From Steroidobacteraceae bacterium (GTDB taxonomy: Bacteria > Pseudomonadota > Gammaproteobacteria > Steroidobacterales > Steroidobacteraceae), in contig JAPZRU010000007.1 of the NCBI GenBank assembly GCA_027531255.1, forward strand, positions 62,001 through 126,000: a DNA stretch of 64,000 nt, in the 5' to 3' direction. Positions 10,549 through 18,292 of the stretch are shown here, piece after piece; position 1 is the stretch's first letter; every line of letters starts with the position of its first letter. The position numbers and the translations under genes were made by a program. Below the pieces are notes generated by a model. The model saw only the letters and a program-made list of their open reading frames with translations. It did no database searches and was not told the DNA's origin.

Positions 10549-11061
10549 TCAGTTGACGGCGGGCTGCGGCGCCGCGGCCTGCTGCTGCTGCGCCTGCTGC
10601 AGCGACTGCAGGAACAGGGCGTCGAAGTTGACCGGCGGCAGCAGGAACGGCGGGAAACCGCCGCGCGTGATCATGTCGGAGATCGCCTGGCGCGCGTACG
10701 GGAACAGCACGCTCGGGCAGAACGCGCCGATGATGCGGCGGGCCTCCTCGGTCGAGTAGCCGCGCACGAGGAAGATGCCCGCCTGCTTGACCTCGCAGAG
10801 GTAGGCGGTCTTGTCGGCGAGCTTCGCCTCGAGCGTGATCGTGAGCACCACCTCGTGCATGTCCTGGGCGACGGTCGTGCCGGCCGTGTTCATGTTCAGG
10901 CCGAACTGCGGATTCCACTTGTCGACCGGGATGTTCGGGCCGGCGGGCGCCTCGAACGAGGCGTCCTTCACGTAGATGTTCTGCAGCACCATCTCGGGCT
11001 GGTTCGGGGCGGCGCCCGGCTGCGTGTCGGCGGGTGCGCCGGCGTTGTTCTCGTCTGCCAT
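10549..11061 (-). CDS. secB: Protein-export chaperone SecB
   Basis: Homotetrameric cytoplasmic chaperone that holds preproteins unfolded and hands them to SecA. 170 residues, typical length. Recognisable family stretches: LQNIYVKDASFEAP, WNPQFGLNMNT, EVVLTITLEAKL, KTAYLCEVKQAGIF, CPSVLFPYARQAISDMITRGGFPPFLLPPVNFDALF. The C-terminus is a Gln/Ala-rich tail (QQAQQQQAAAPQ). It sits between grxC upstream and gpsA downstream, all on the minus strand. Confidence 0.96.
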   Translation of the reverse strand: MADENNAGAPADTQPGAAPNQPEMVLQNIYVKDASFEAPAGPNIPVDKWNPQFGLNMNTAGTTVAQDMHEVVLTITLEAKLADKTAYLCEVKQAGIFLVRGYSTEEARRIIGAFCPSVLFPYARQAISDMITRGGFPPFLLPPVNFDALFLQSLQQAQQQQAAAPQPAVN

Positions 11062-11121
11062 GTGCGGTCCTGTGGTCGCGGGGCCCTGCGGGCCCGGGTT
11101 TCTGGGAAGGAAAACGGGGCT

Positions 11122-11382
11122 TCAGCGCCCGAGGAGGCGATCGAGCTCGCCCCGGCGCTCGAGTTCGTGCAGGTCGTCCGAGCCGCCGACGTGCGTCTCG
11201 CCGATCCAGATCTGGGGAACGGTGCGTCGCCCACTCCGCGCGATCATCTCGGCGCGCTTCGCGGGCTCGGACTCGACGTCGATCTCGGTCCACGCGATGC
11301 CCCTGCGGTCGAGCAGGGCGCGGGCGCGCGCGCAGTACGGGCACCAGCCCGTCGCGTACATCGTGACGGCAGGCAGTGCCAT
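11122..11382 (-). CDS. grxC: Glutaredoxin 3
   Basis: 86-residue dithiol glutaredoxin reducing disulfides with glutathione. The active site CPYC is at residues 14-17 (TGWCPYCARAR). The cis-proline glutathione site TVPQIWIGETHVGGSDDL is complete. It lies 10 bases after the rhodanese gene and about 60 before secB, in the conserved order rhodanese-grxC-secB-gpsA. Confidence 0.95.
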   Translation of the reverse strand: MALPAVTMYATGWCPYCARARALLDRRGIAWTEIDVESEPAKRAEMIARSGRRTVPQIWIGETHVGGSDDLHELERRGELDRLLGR

Positions 11383-11392
11383 CGGCGCGCCT

Positions 11393-11815
11393 TCAGCCCT
11401 TCACGACCGGCAGGTTTTCCTGCCGCCACGCCGCGAGGCCGCCGCGCAGGTTGTAGACCTGCCTGAAGCCGAGGCGCGCGAGGTGCCGCGCCGCCGAACC
11501 CGCGGTCATCCCGGTGTCGCAGTAGGCGACTACCGGCTTTTCCTTGTACTTCTCGAGATTCTTCGCACCCTCGGCGATCATCTCGCCCGGGATGTTGCGG
11601 CTGCCGGCGATGTGGCCGTTCACGTAGTCGGTCGGCTTGCGGATGTCGATCAGCACGCCGCCCTGGTTCATCAGGCGCACCGCCTCGGCCGGCGGGATCG
11701 ACGCGAAATCCCGCGTGCGCGCGCGCCATTCGTGCACGACCACCACGATCAGCATCAGTACCGCGGCCGAGGCCAGGAACGGATGGGCGGAGACGTATTC
11801 GAGCAGCTGCTGCAT
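11393..11815 (-). CDS. Membrane-anchored rhodanese-like protein (YibN type)
   Basis: 140 residues: an N-terminal membrane segment (about 12-28, LASAAVLMLIVVVVHEW) followed by one rhodanese domain on the cytoplasmic side. Seen: GGVLIDIRKPTDYVNGHIAGSRNIP and the active-site loop beginning at the cysteine of VVAYCDTGMTAG, then GFRQVYNLRGGLAAWRQENLPV. The family moves sulfane sulfur or senses redox; substrate unknown. The loop after the cysteine lacks the arginine common in sulfurtransferases. ATG at 11815 places the membrane helix correctly. It heads the rhodanese-grxC-secB-gpsA run. Confidence 0.88.
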   Translation of the reverse strand: MQQLLEYVSAHPFLASAAVLMLIVVVVHEWRARTRDFASIPPAEAVRLMNQGGVLIDIRKPTDYVNGHIAGSRNIPGEMIAEGAKNLEKYKEKPVVAYCDTGMTAGSAARHLARLGFRQVYNLRGGLAAWRQENLPVVKG

Positions 11816-12022
11816 GCGGGGCGCGGGCGGGGCCGTGGCCAAGGGGCCGCGGATTATACAGCGACCCCGGGACGGCAGCCCGGCCGCGGGACGGGATGCT
11901 CTACAGTACGCGCCGTGCCACCGCCCCCCCTGCCTGCCGCCGGCCCGTCGGCGCGTCGCCCCGTGTCTCGGGGCGGCGACCGTCCCGCATGCGCCCGTGC
12001 CGGGGACCCGGCACGCGCCTCG

Positions 12023-13282
12023 ATGCCCGGGGCGACCCCGGCGCGGCCGGGACTCGCGGCGGTTCTCGTCCTGGGCCTCGGGTTGGGCTTGGCCGCGACG
12101 CTCGCCGGTCCGGCGGTCGCGGCTGCCGAACGCGCCTGGGAGTCCGCCGCCGCGGGTACGCGTACGGCGCCGCCGACCCGCTCGGAAGCGCAGGCGCGCA
12201 CCGAGCTGGCACGGGTGCGGGAGCGCATCCGCGAGATCACCGAGCGCGTACAGGCCGACGTCGCCCGACGCGACGGTGCGGCCGCCCAGCTGCGCGACGC
12301 GGACCGGCGACTTGCCGAGGCGCAGGCGACACTCGAGCAAGTCCGGCGCGCCCGGGCCGAGAGCGAGCGCAAGCGGGCCGCTCTCGACGCCGAACGGCGG
12401 CGTGCGGGCGAGGCGCTCGCGGCCGAGCGCGAGGCGCTGGCCGCGCAGCTGCGTTCGGCCTACTTCGCCGGTCGCGAGGAGCAGCTCAAGGTGCTGCTCG
12501 GCGCCGACGACCCGGCGCGCCTGGGGCGGATGCTCGAGTACTACGAACGCCTGGGCCTGGCACGGGCGGGGCGTCTCGACGCGATCCGCGAGCAGGCCGC
12601 GCGCCTCGAGGCGCTCGACCAGGAACTGGCCGCGGAAACCGCGCGCCTGGCGGAACTCGAGCGGCGCGGTGCGGCGCGGCTCGCCGAGGTCGAGGCGGCG
12701 CGCGAGGCGCGGGGCCAGCGGCTGCGCGAACTGCAGGCCCGGATCGCCACGCAGAACACGGAACTGCGCGAGCTGCGGGCGAATGCAGCGTCGCTCGAGG
12801 ATCTGGTCACCAGGCTGCGTGCTGCGCTCGAGCAGCTGGCCCGCGACGACGACGGCTTCGTCGCGCCGGGCGGGCCGCGGCAGGCCTTCGAACAGCTCCG
12901 CGGCCGTCTCCCTTGGCCGGCGCGCGGCCGGCTGGTCGCGCGGTTCGGCTCGGCCCGGCCGGGCGGTCTGCGCTGGAACGGCGTGCTGCTCGAGACGCAG
13001 CCAGGTGCGCAGGTACGCGCGCCCTACCATGGCCGGGTCGTCTACGCCGACTGGCTGTCCGGGCTCGGCCTGCTGTTGATCCTCGACCACGGCGGCGGTT
13101 GGCTGAGCCTGTACGCCCACAACGAACGCCTGTTTCGCAACGTGGGCGACCGCGTGCGGCCGGGCGACGTGCTGGCCGCGAGCGGCGGTGCCGGCACCGG
13201 CGGCCGGCCGGAACTCTACTTCGAGATCCGCCGCGGCACCCGGCCCGTGGACCCGCGGCCCTGGTTGCGCGGCGAACCGTGA
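12023..13282 (+). CDS. envC: Murein hydrolase activator EnvC
   Basis: Periplasmic activator of cell-separating amidases. 419 residues from ATG 12023: a signal peptide (LAAVLVLGLGLGLAATLAGPAVA), a long coiled coil (about residues 55-290, heavily Ala/Arg/Glu) and a C-terminal LytM/M23 domain (about 315-415). The LytM domain has lost the first metal motif (WNGVLLETQPGAQ in place of an H...D pair), but keeps the fold and the YAHNE strand, as expected for an activator rather than an enzyme. The usual upstream neighbour gpmI is absent and the downstream neighbour ctpA is displaced by a GGDEF/EAL gene. Confidence 0.9.
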   Translation: MPGATPARPGLAAVLVLGLGLGLAATLAGPAVAAAERAWESAAAGTRTAPPTRSEAQARTELARVRERIREITERVQADVARRDGAAAQLRDADRRLAEAQATLEQVRRARAESERKRAALDAERRRAGEALAAEREALAAQLRSAYFAGREEQLKVLLGADDPARLGRMLEYYERLGLARAGRLDAIREQAARLEALDQELAAETARLAELERRGAARLAEVEAAREARGQRLRELQARIATQNTELRELRANAASLEDLVTRLRAALEQLARDDDGFVAPGGPRQAFEQLRGRLPWPARGRLVARFGSARPGGLRWNGVLLETQPGAQVRAPYHGRVVYADWLSGLGLLLILDHGGGWLSLYAHNERLFRNVGDRVRPGDVLAASGGAGTGGRPELYFEIRRGTRPVDPRPWLRGEP

Positions 13283-13462
13283 CGGGCGTCACGGTGCCGG
13301 CGTCACTGGACGCGCACTCGCGAATTGCGGATTAATTTAAAGACCTGCGGGCGCGAGACCGGCATCATCTCATCCAGGATTCCCCGGACCGGACGGTTCA
13401 CGTCAAGGGCGCCCGGAGAATCGCCTCGCATGGTCGCGCTCGCCCAGACGGTAACCTAGGGA

Positions 13463-15679
13463 ATGGCTCGCTCGTCTTCCGATCTCGAATCCTACGGCCA
13501 GCTGCTGCGCATGCTGCTGCCGCGTTCGCAGGGCCTCGCCGTGTACGGCGCGGGCGGCCACGCGCTCTGGCTGGCGAACGGCCAGGACGACCCCGACCTG
13601 CACCGGCTCGCCGTCGAGCTGACCACGCCGCAGCCGGGCACGCCCCAGGAGATCGACGGCTATTCGCGCGTGTTCGACGGTGCGACGGCCTACGGTTTCC
13701 GGCTGCGCGACGACCAGGGCCTGCCGCTCGCCGCCGTCACGCTGCTGACGCGGGAGAACGGCGAGCCGCGCCCGTTCTCGCTCCTGCTCGGCCTCGTGCG
13801 TCCCGCGCTCGAGTGCCTGCAGCGCGAACTGTCGATGCGCGCGTCGATCGGCATGCTGTCACGCGACCTGTCGTCCCGCGACCGCGATCTCGAGCTGCTG
13901 CTCGACGCCCCCGCGGAACAGTCCGGCACGGCGCGCAACGCCGACGAGCTCGGCCGCCTGGTGCAGGCCGCGGTGGAGCATCTCGACTGCGCGCTCGGCG
14001 CGCTGATCGTCCCCGAGAAGAGCGTCGCCGCGGTGCGTGCGCGCCGCGGCGCCCCGCGCGGCGGCGAGGCGGACGTCGTCACGCGCACGCACCGTCACCT
14101 GATGACCTTCGCGCAGCTGCAGCGGCGCCCCATGGTCGTGAACAAGGTGGGCGCCGCCGCGGACCGGCTGCCGCCGTACAAGATCCTCTCGGTGCCCGTG
14201 AAGCACCTGTCGAACCGCGTGATCGGCTTCCTGGCGCTGTTCAACCCGGCCGACGGGCCGGATTTCGAGCTGCGGCACACGCGGCTCGCGGAACTGCTGT
14301 CGCGCAAGATCGCGTCCATCCTGGTGACCAGCTTCGACGCCACGACCGGCCTGTCGACCCGGGCCGCGTTCGAGCAGCAGGTCGATTCGCTGCTGCAGGC
14401 GCGCACGGCCCCGGCGCCGGCGGCCGTCGTCTACGTGGACGTCGATCGCCTGCACGTCGTGAACGAAACCTTCGGCATGCACGTCGGCGACGAGGTGATC
14501 GTGAAGGTGGCCGAGGTCGTGCGCCGCCGCGCGCCGGTCGGCGCCCTTTCGGCGCGCATCTCCGGCGACCGCTACGCCCTGTTCCTGCCGGACGCGGACG
14601 TGGATGCGGCCTGCCGCGTCGCGGAGGAACTGCGCGCCGGCGCGGCCGCGCTGTCGCAGACACGTCCCGACGGCAACCTCGAGGTCAGCGTCAGCTGCGG
14701 CGTCGCGCCGCTGCCCGCGAACTCGAAGCACCCGCTGTCGCACGCGCTCGCCACCGCCGAAATCGCCTGCAAGACGGCGAAGGATCGCGGGCGCGGCCGC
14801 GTCGAGTCGTTCCACGACGGTGACCAGAGCATGGTCCGCCGGCACCACGACGTGCACGTCGTCGCGCGCCTCAAGGAAGCGCTCGCGGCCGACCGGTTCC
14901 GCCTGTACGCGCAGCCGATCCTGCCGCTCGCGGTCGGTCCCTCGGCGCCGCGCTTCGAAATCCTGCTGCGGCTCGAGACCGAGAGCGGCGAGCTGCTGCC
15001 GCCGGCGAAGTTCCTGTCCGCCGCGGAGCGCTGCCGGCTGATGCCGGCGATCGACCGCTGGGTGGTCGCGAAGGCGCTCGCGCAGCTCGGTGCCCACCGG
15101 TCCGCGCTGCAGAACCGCGTGGCGCGGTTCGCGCTGAACCTGTCGGGCCAGTCCGTCGGCGACCCGGCGATGGCCGACGCGATCGAGGAGGCGCTGCGCG
15201 CCGCCGCCATCCCGGCGGACATCCTGTGCTTCGAGCTCACCGAGACCGCCGCGGTCTCGAACCTCGAGAAGGCGGAACTCTTCATGCAGCGCCTGCGAGC
15301 GCTCGGCTGCCAGTTCGCGCTCGACGACTTCGGCACCGGCCAGTCGTCGCTCGCGTACCTGAAGAGCCTGCCGGTGGCGGTGCTGAAGATCGACGGCTCG
15401 TTCGTGCGCGACTCGGCGACCAACCCGCGCTCGGACTCACTCGTCAGGGCCGTCGCGCAGCTCGCGCGCTCGATGGGCATCACGACCGTCGCCGAGTGCG
15501 TCGAAACCGACGACCTGCGGATGCGGATGGGCAGCGTCGGCGTGGACTACGGGCAGGGCTTCGCGATCGGCAAGCCGCTGCCGCTCGCGGACGTGCTCGT
15601 CGACCTCGCGCTCTACGAGGTGCTCGCGCAGTCGGGCGCCGAGAGCGGCACCTTCGACGCCGCCCTGCTCGCCGGCTGA
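13463..15679 (+). CDS. GAF-like/degenerate GGDEF/EAL-variant signalling protein
   Basis: 738 residues, cytoplasmic, no membrane segment. A GAF-like sensor region lies at about 160-300, a GGDEF-fold domain at about 305-450 and an EAL-fold domain at about 465-725. The GGDEF signature is replaced (RISGDRYALFLPD) and the EAL signature reads FEILLRLE, so both first motifs are altered. Later EAL residues persist: LNLSGQS, FELTETA, DDFGTGQSSLAYLKSLP, LKIDGSFVRD and GQGFAIGKPLP. It is probably a c-di-GMP effector or a weak phosphodiesterase. Its position between envC and ctpA is unusual. A small upstream gap (180 bases) holds an AT-rich stretch at about 13325-13343 that could be its promoter. Confidence 0.85.
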   Translation: MARSSSDLESYGQLLRMLLPRSQGLAVYGAGGHALWLANGQDDPDLHRLAVELTTPQPGTPQEIDGYSRVFDGATAYGFRLRDDQGLPLAAVTLLTRENGEPRPFSLLLGLVRPALECLQRELSMRASIGMLSRDLSSRDRDLELLLDAPAEQSGTARNADELGRLVQAAVEHLDCALGALIVPEKSVAAVRARRGAPRGGEADVVTRTHRHLMTFAQLQRRPMVVNKVGAAADRLPPYKILSVPVKHLSNRVIGFLALFNPADGPDFELRHTRLAELLSRKIASILVTSFDATTGLSTRAAFEQQVDSLLQARTAPAPAAVVYVDVDRLHVVNETFGMHVGDEVIVKVAEVVRRRAPVGALSARISGDRYALFLPDADVDAACRVAEELRAGAAALSQTRPDGNLEVSVSCGVAPLPANSKHPLSHALATAEIACKTAKDRGRGRVESFHDGDQSMVRRHHDVHVVARLKEALAADRFRLYAQPILPLAVGPSAPRFEILLRLETESGELLPPAKFLSAAERCRLMPAIDRWVVAKALAQLGAHRSALQNRVARFALNLSGQSVGDPAMADAIEEALRAAAIPADILCFELTETAAVSNLEKAELFMQRLRALGCQFALDDFGTGQSSLAYLKSLPVAVLKIDGSFVRDSATNPRSDSLVRAVAQLARSMGITTVAECVETDDLRMRMGSVGVDYGQGFAIGKPLPLADVLVDLALYEVLAQSGAESGTFDAALLAG

Positions 15680-15704
15680 CGCGGTCGCGGCGCGCGCCGC
15701 GCCC

Positions 15705-15730
15705 CCGCGAAAATTACGAATTCTTCGCGG
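15705..15730. promoter_or_regulatory. Inverted repeat upstream of ctpA
   Basis: An imperfect AT-containing palindrome, with arms CCGCGAA...TTCGCGG around AATTACGAATT, 34 bases before the ctpA start and 25 after the preceding stop. It could be an operator or a weak terminator of the GGDEF/EAL gene. Confidence 0.35.
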
Positions 15731-15764
15731 ACGTCCAGCGGGAGCGGAGACTAGGCTCGTTCCC

Positions 15765-17130
15765 ATGAACGAGAACCGCCTGTCCGCAACCTCGCTCTGC
15801 GCACGTATCGGTTCGTCCGCGCGCACGGCGCTCGCGGCGTGCGTCGGCGTCGCGCTCGGCGCGGCGCTCTCCATCAGCACCGACGTCGTCGCGGAGCGAT
15901 CGACCGGCTCGCTCGCGCTGCCGTACGAGGAGGCGCGGCTGCTGTCCGACGTGCTCGCGCGCGTGAAGCGCGACTACGTGGACGAAGTGGACGAGCGCGT
16001 GCTGATGCAGAAGGCGGTCAAGGCCCTCGTGGCGAGCCTCGATTCCCACTCGACGCTGCTCGACGCTGCTCGACGCGCCCGAGTACGAGCACGTGCGCAT
16101 CAACACCACCGGAGCCTACTCGGGCGTCGGTCTCGAACTCGTCGCGGAAGACGGGCACGTGCGCATCGGCGACCCGGTCGAGGGCTCGCCCGCCGCACGG
16201 GCCGGCGTGCGTGCGGGCGACCGCCTCGTGAGCGTGGACGGCGACGCGGTGGACGCGCAGGACCTCGACGCGATCACGCGCCGGCTGCGCGGTCGCGCCG
16301 GCACCGTCGTGAAGCTGGTGGTCGAACGCGAAGGCGTCGCGGCGCCGCTGGGCTTCGAGCTGAAGCGCGGCCAGGTCCAGGTGCACACCGTCCGCGGCGA
16401 ACTGCTGGAGCCGGGCTACGGCTACGTGAGACTCGAGCACTTCAGCGACCACACCATGCCCGAACTGGAGCGCGTCGTGCGGCGGCTCGCCGCCGAGGCG
16501 GGCGGGCGGCTGCAGGGACTCGTGCTGGACCTGCGGAACAATCCCGGCGGCGTGCTGGAGGCCGGCGTGGACGTCGCCGACGCGTTCCTGGACCGCGGCG
16601 TGATCGTCTCGGCCTCGGGCCGCGCCGTGGACGCGGAGTTCACGATGCGCGCCGCGCCCGGCGACCTGCTCGAGGGCGCGAAGCTGACCCTGCTCGTGAA
16701 CGCCGGCTCTGCCTCGGCTTCCGAGATCGTCGCGGGCGCGCTGCGCGACAACCGGCGCGCCACGATCGTCGGCCGCACCACCTACGGCAAGGGCTCGGTG
16801 CAGACCGTGATGCCGCTGTCGGGCGGCCGTGCCCTCAAGATCACCACACCGCGGTACTACACGCCCTCGGGCGAGTCGATCAACGAGAAGGGCGTACGCC
16901 CGGACGTGGTGGTGCCGCGCGACCTCGTGAAGCTGGAGCCCGCGTCGCTCGCGACGGGCGGCACGCGGCATGCGGCCTCGGATCCGGAGGTCGCGATCGC
17001 GCTCGGCACCCTGAAGGGCGAACCGCGCGAACTGCTCGTCGGGTCGCCCGCGACGCCGACCGCCGCCGCCGCCGGTTCCGTGCCGGACCGCACGCAGGCG
17101 GCCGCGAAGCCGGAGCCCGTCGCGCCCTGA
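15765..17130 (+). pseudogene. ctpA: Carboxyl-terminal processing protease CtpA (S41), frameshifted
   Basis: Periplasmic serine protease that trims envelope proteins and hydrolases. The N-terminal part (15765 to about 16060) has a signal peptide (ALAACVGVALGAALS) and the family stretch VLARVKRDYVDEVDERVLMQKAVKALVASLDSHS. From about 16071 the rest continues in the next frame: a PDZ domain (YSGVGLEL...GDRLVSVDG), the catalytic-serine stretch NAGSASASEIVAGAL and the catalytic lysine in TYGKGSVQTV. The shift is caused by an exact 10-base tandem duplication at 16051-16070; removing one copy gives an uninterrupted family-like protein of about 450 residues. All catalytic parts remain intact. An assembly artefact or phase-variable switch is as possible as true loss. 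Confidence 0.85.
16051..16070 (+). repeat. 10-bp tandem duplication breaking ctpA
   Basis: TCGACGCTGC occurs twice head to tail, followed by a partial third copy TCGACGC. Ten is not a multiple of three, so the duplication shifts the ctpA frame; a single copy restores S-T-L-L-D-A-P-E-Y-E across the junction. Confidence 0.9.
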
Positions 17131-17185
17131 CCGTGCGTCCGCACCACGGCTGATCGCCCGCAGGGCCTCGCGTATCCTCCCGCGG

Positions 17186-18235
17186 ATGGAGGAACGCCGC
17201 GCCTATACGCCGCAGGAACGGCACGACGTCGATTCGCTGGTGCGCCACGTCGCGCTCGCGGACTGGCTCGTGCTCGCGGTGATCGTGCTCTACCACGTGG
17301 CCGCGCCCGACCGCGGCATTCCGGAGCCGCTGCTCGCCGCGATGGCCGCTTTTGCGGCCGTGCACCTGCTGCTCCGCGCCTCGCGCGTGCTGCCGGACCA
17401 CGCCGCGTTGAAGCTCGCGCTGCAACCGTGGACCACGGTCGCGTTCGTGACCTTCGTGCTGTGGCACACCGGCGGCGCCGACAGCCCGCTGCTCAGCCTC
17501 TACCTGCTGCCGATCGTGCTCGCCGCACTCGTGCTGCCGGGCCTCGGGCTGGCCGCGCTGGTGCTGACGGTGGCGGCCGCCTACGCACTCGTGGCGTGGG
17601 GAGCCGGGCTCCAGGTCGCGACGCCCGCGTTCGCCGGCCGGCTGTTCGGCGCGATCGCGCCGTTCGTGCTGGTGGCGTGGCTGACGGCCCAGCTCGGCAC
17701 CGCGATCCTGGGCGCGCGCAAGCGGGCGGCGCACGCCGGCGAGAGCGACCCGCTGACCGGGCTCGCGAACCGCCGCGTGTTCGAGATCGCGCTGCGGCGC
17801 GAGCACGAGCAGGCGGCGAACCGCCGCGTGCCCTACGGCGTGCTGGTGCTCGACGTGGACGGGCTCGGCAACCTGAACGCCCGCTCCGGCCCTGCCGCCG
17901 GCGATGCCGCGCTGCGGCTGGTCGCGAAGGTGCTGAAGCGCGGTCTGCGCGACACCGACGTCGCCGCGCGCTGGGGCGGCGACGAGTTCGCGGTGCTGCT
18001 GCCCGGTGCGGACCTCGGCGCGGCGGTGGCCACGGGCCGGCGGCTCCGCAGCGCGGTGCACGCCGCGCCGCTTTCGGTCGGCGTACGCACGATCCGCTGC
18101 AGTGTGCACGTCGGCGCGGCCTCGGGCCCGCAGGACGGCCACGAGCCGCGGGACCTCGTCAGCGTGGCGGAGCTCCGGATGCGCAAGGACCGCGAGAGCC
18201 GGGGCGGCGGCCCGCCGGCGCAGGCCAACGGCTAG
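17186..18235 (+). CDS. Membrane-bound diguanylate cyclase
   Basis: 349 residues: about five to six membrane helices (residues ~25-190, e.g. LVLAVIVLYHVA, LLLRASRVL, VTFVLWHTGG, LGLAALVLTVAAAYALVAW) followed by a cytoplasmic GGDEF domain. The signature RWGGDEFAVLLPGAD is intact with GGDEF at residues 264-268, and an inhibitory I-site RDTD sits five residues before it. It should therefore make c-di-GMP and show product inhibition. Sensor input is unknown. It follows ctpA by 55 bases on the same strand and is the only GGDEF protein in the window with an intact active site. Confidence 0.9.
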   Translation: MEERRAYTPQERHDVDSLVRHVALADWLVLAVIVLYHVAAPDRGIPEPLLAAMAAFAAVHLLLRASRVLPDHAALKLALQPWTTVAFVTFVLWHTGGADSPLLSLYLLPIVLAALVLPGLGLAALVLTVAAAYALVAWGAGLQVATPAFAGRLFGAIAPFVLVAWLTAQLGTAILGARKRAAHAGESDPLTGLANRRVFEIALRREHEQAANRRVPYGVLVLDVDGLGNLNARSGPAAGDAALRLVAKVLKRGLRDTDVAARWGGDEFAVLLPGADLGAAVATGRRLRSAVHAAPLSVGVRTIRCSVHVGAASGPQDGHEPRDLVSVAELRMRKDRESRGGGPPAQANG

Positions 18236-18292
18236 GGCGCGAGGCTAGAATCCGCCAGCCGGCACCTCGCCGGTCGCTCCGGGAGCACGCGC

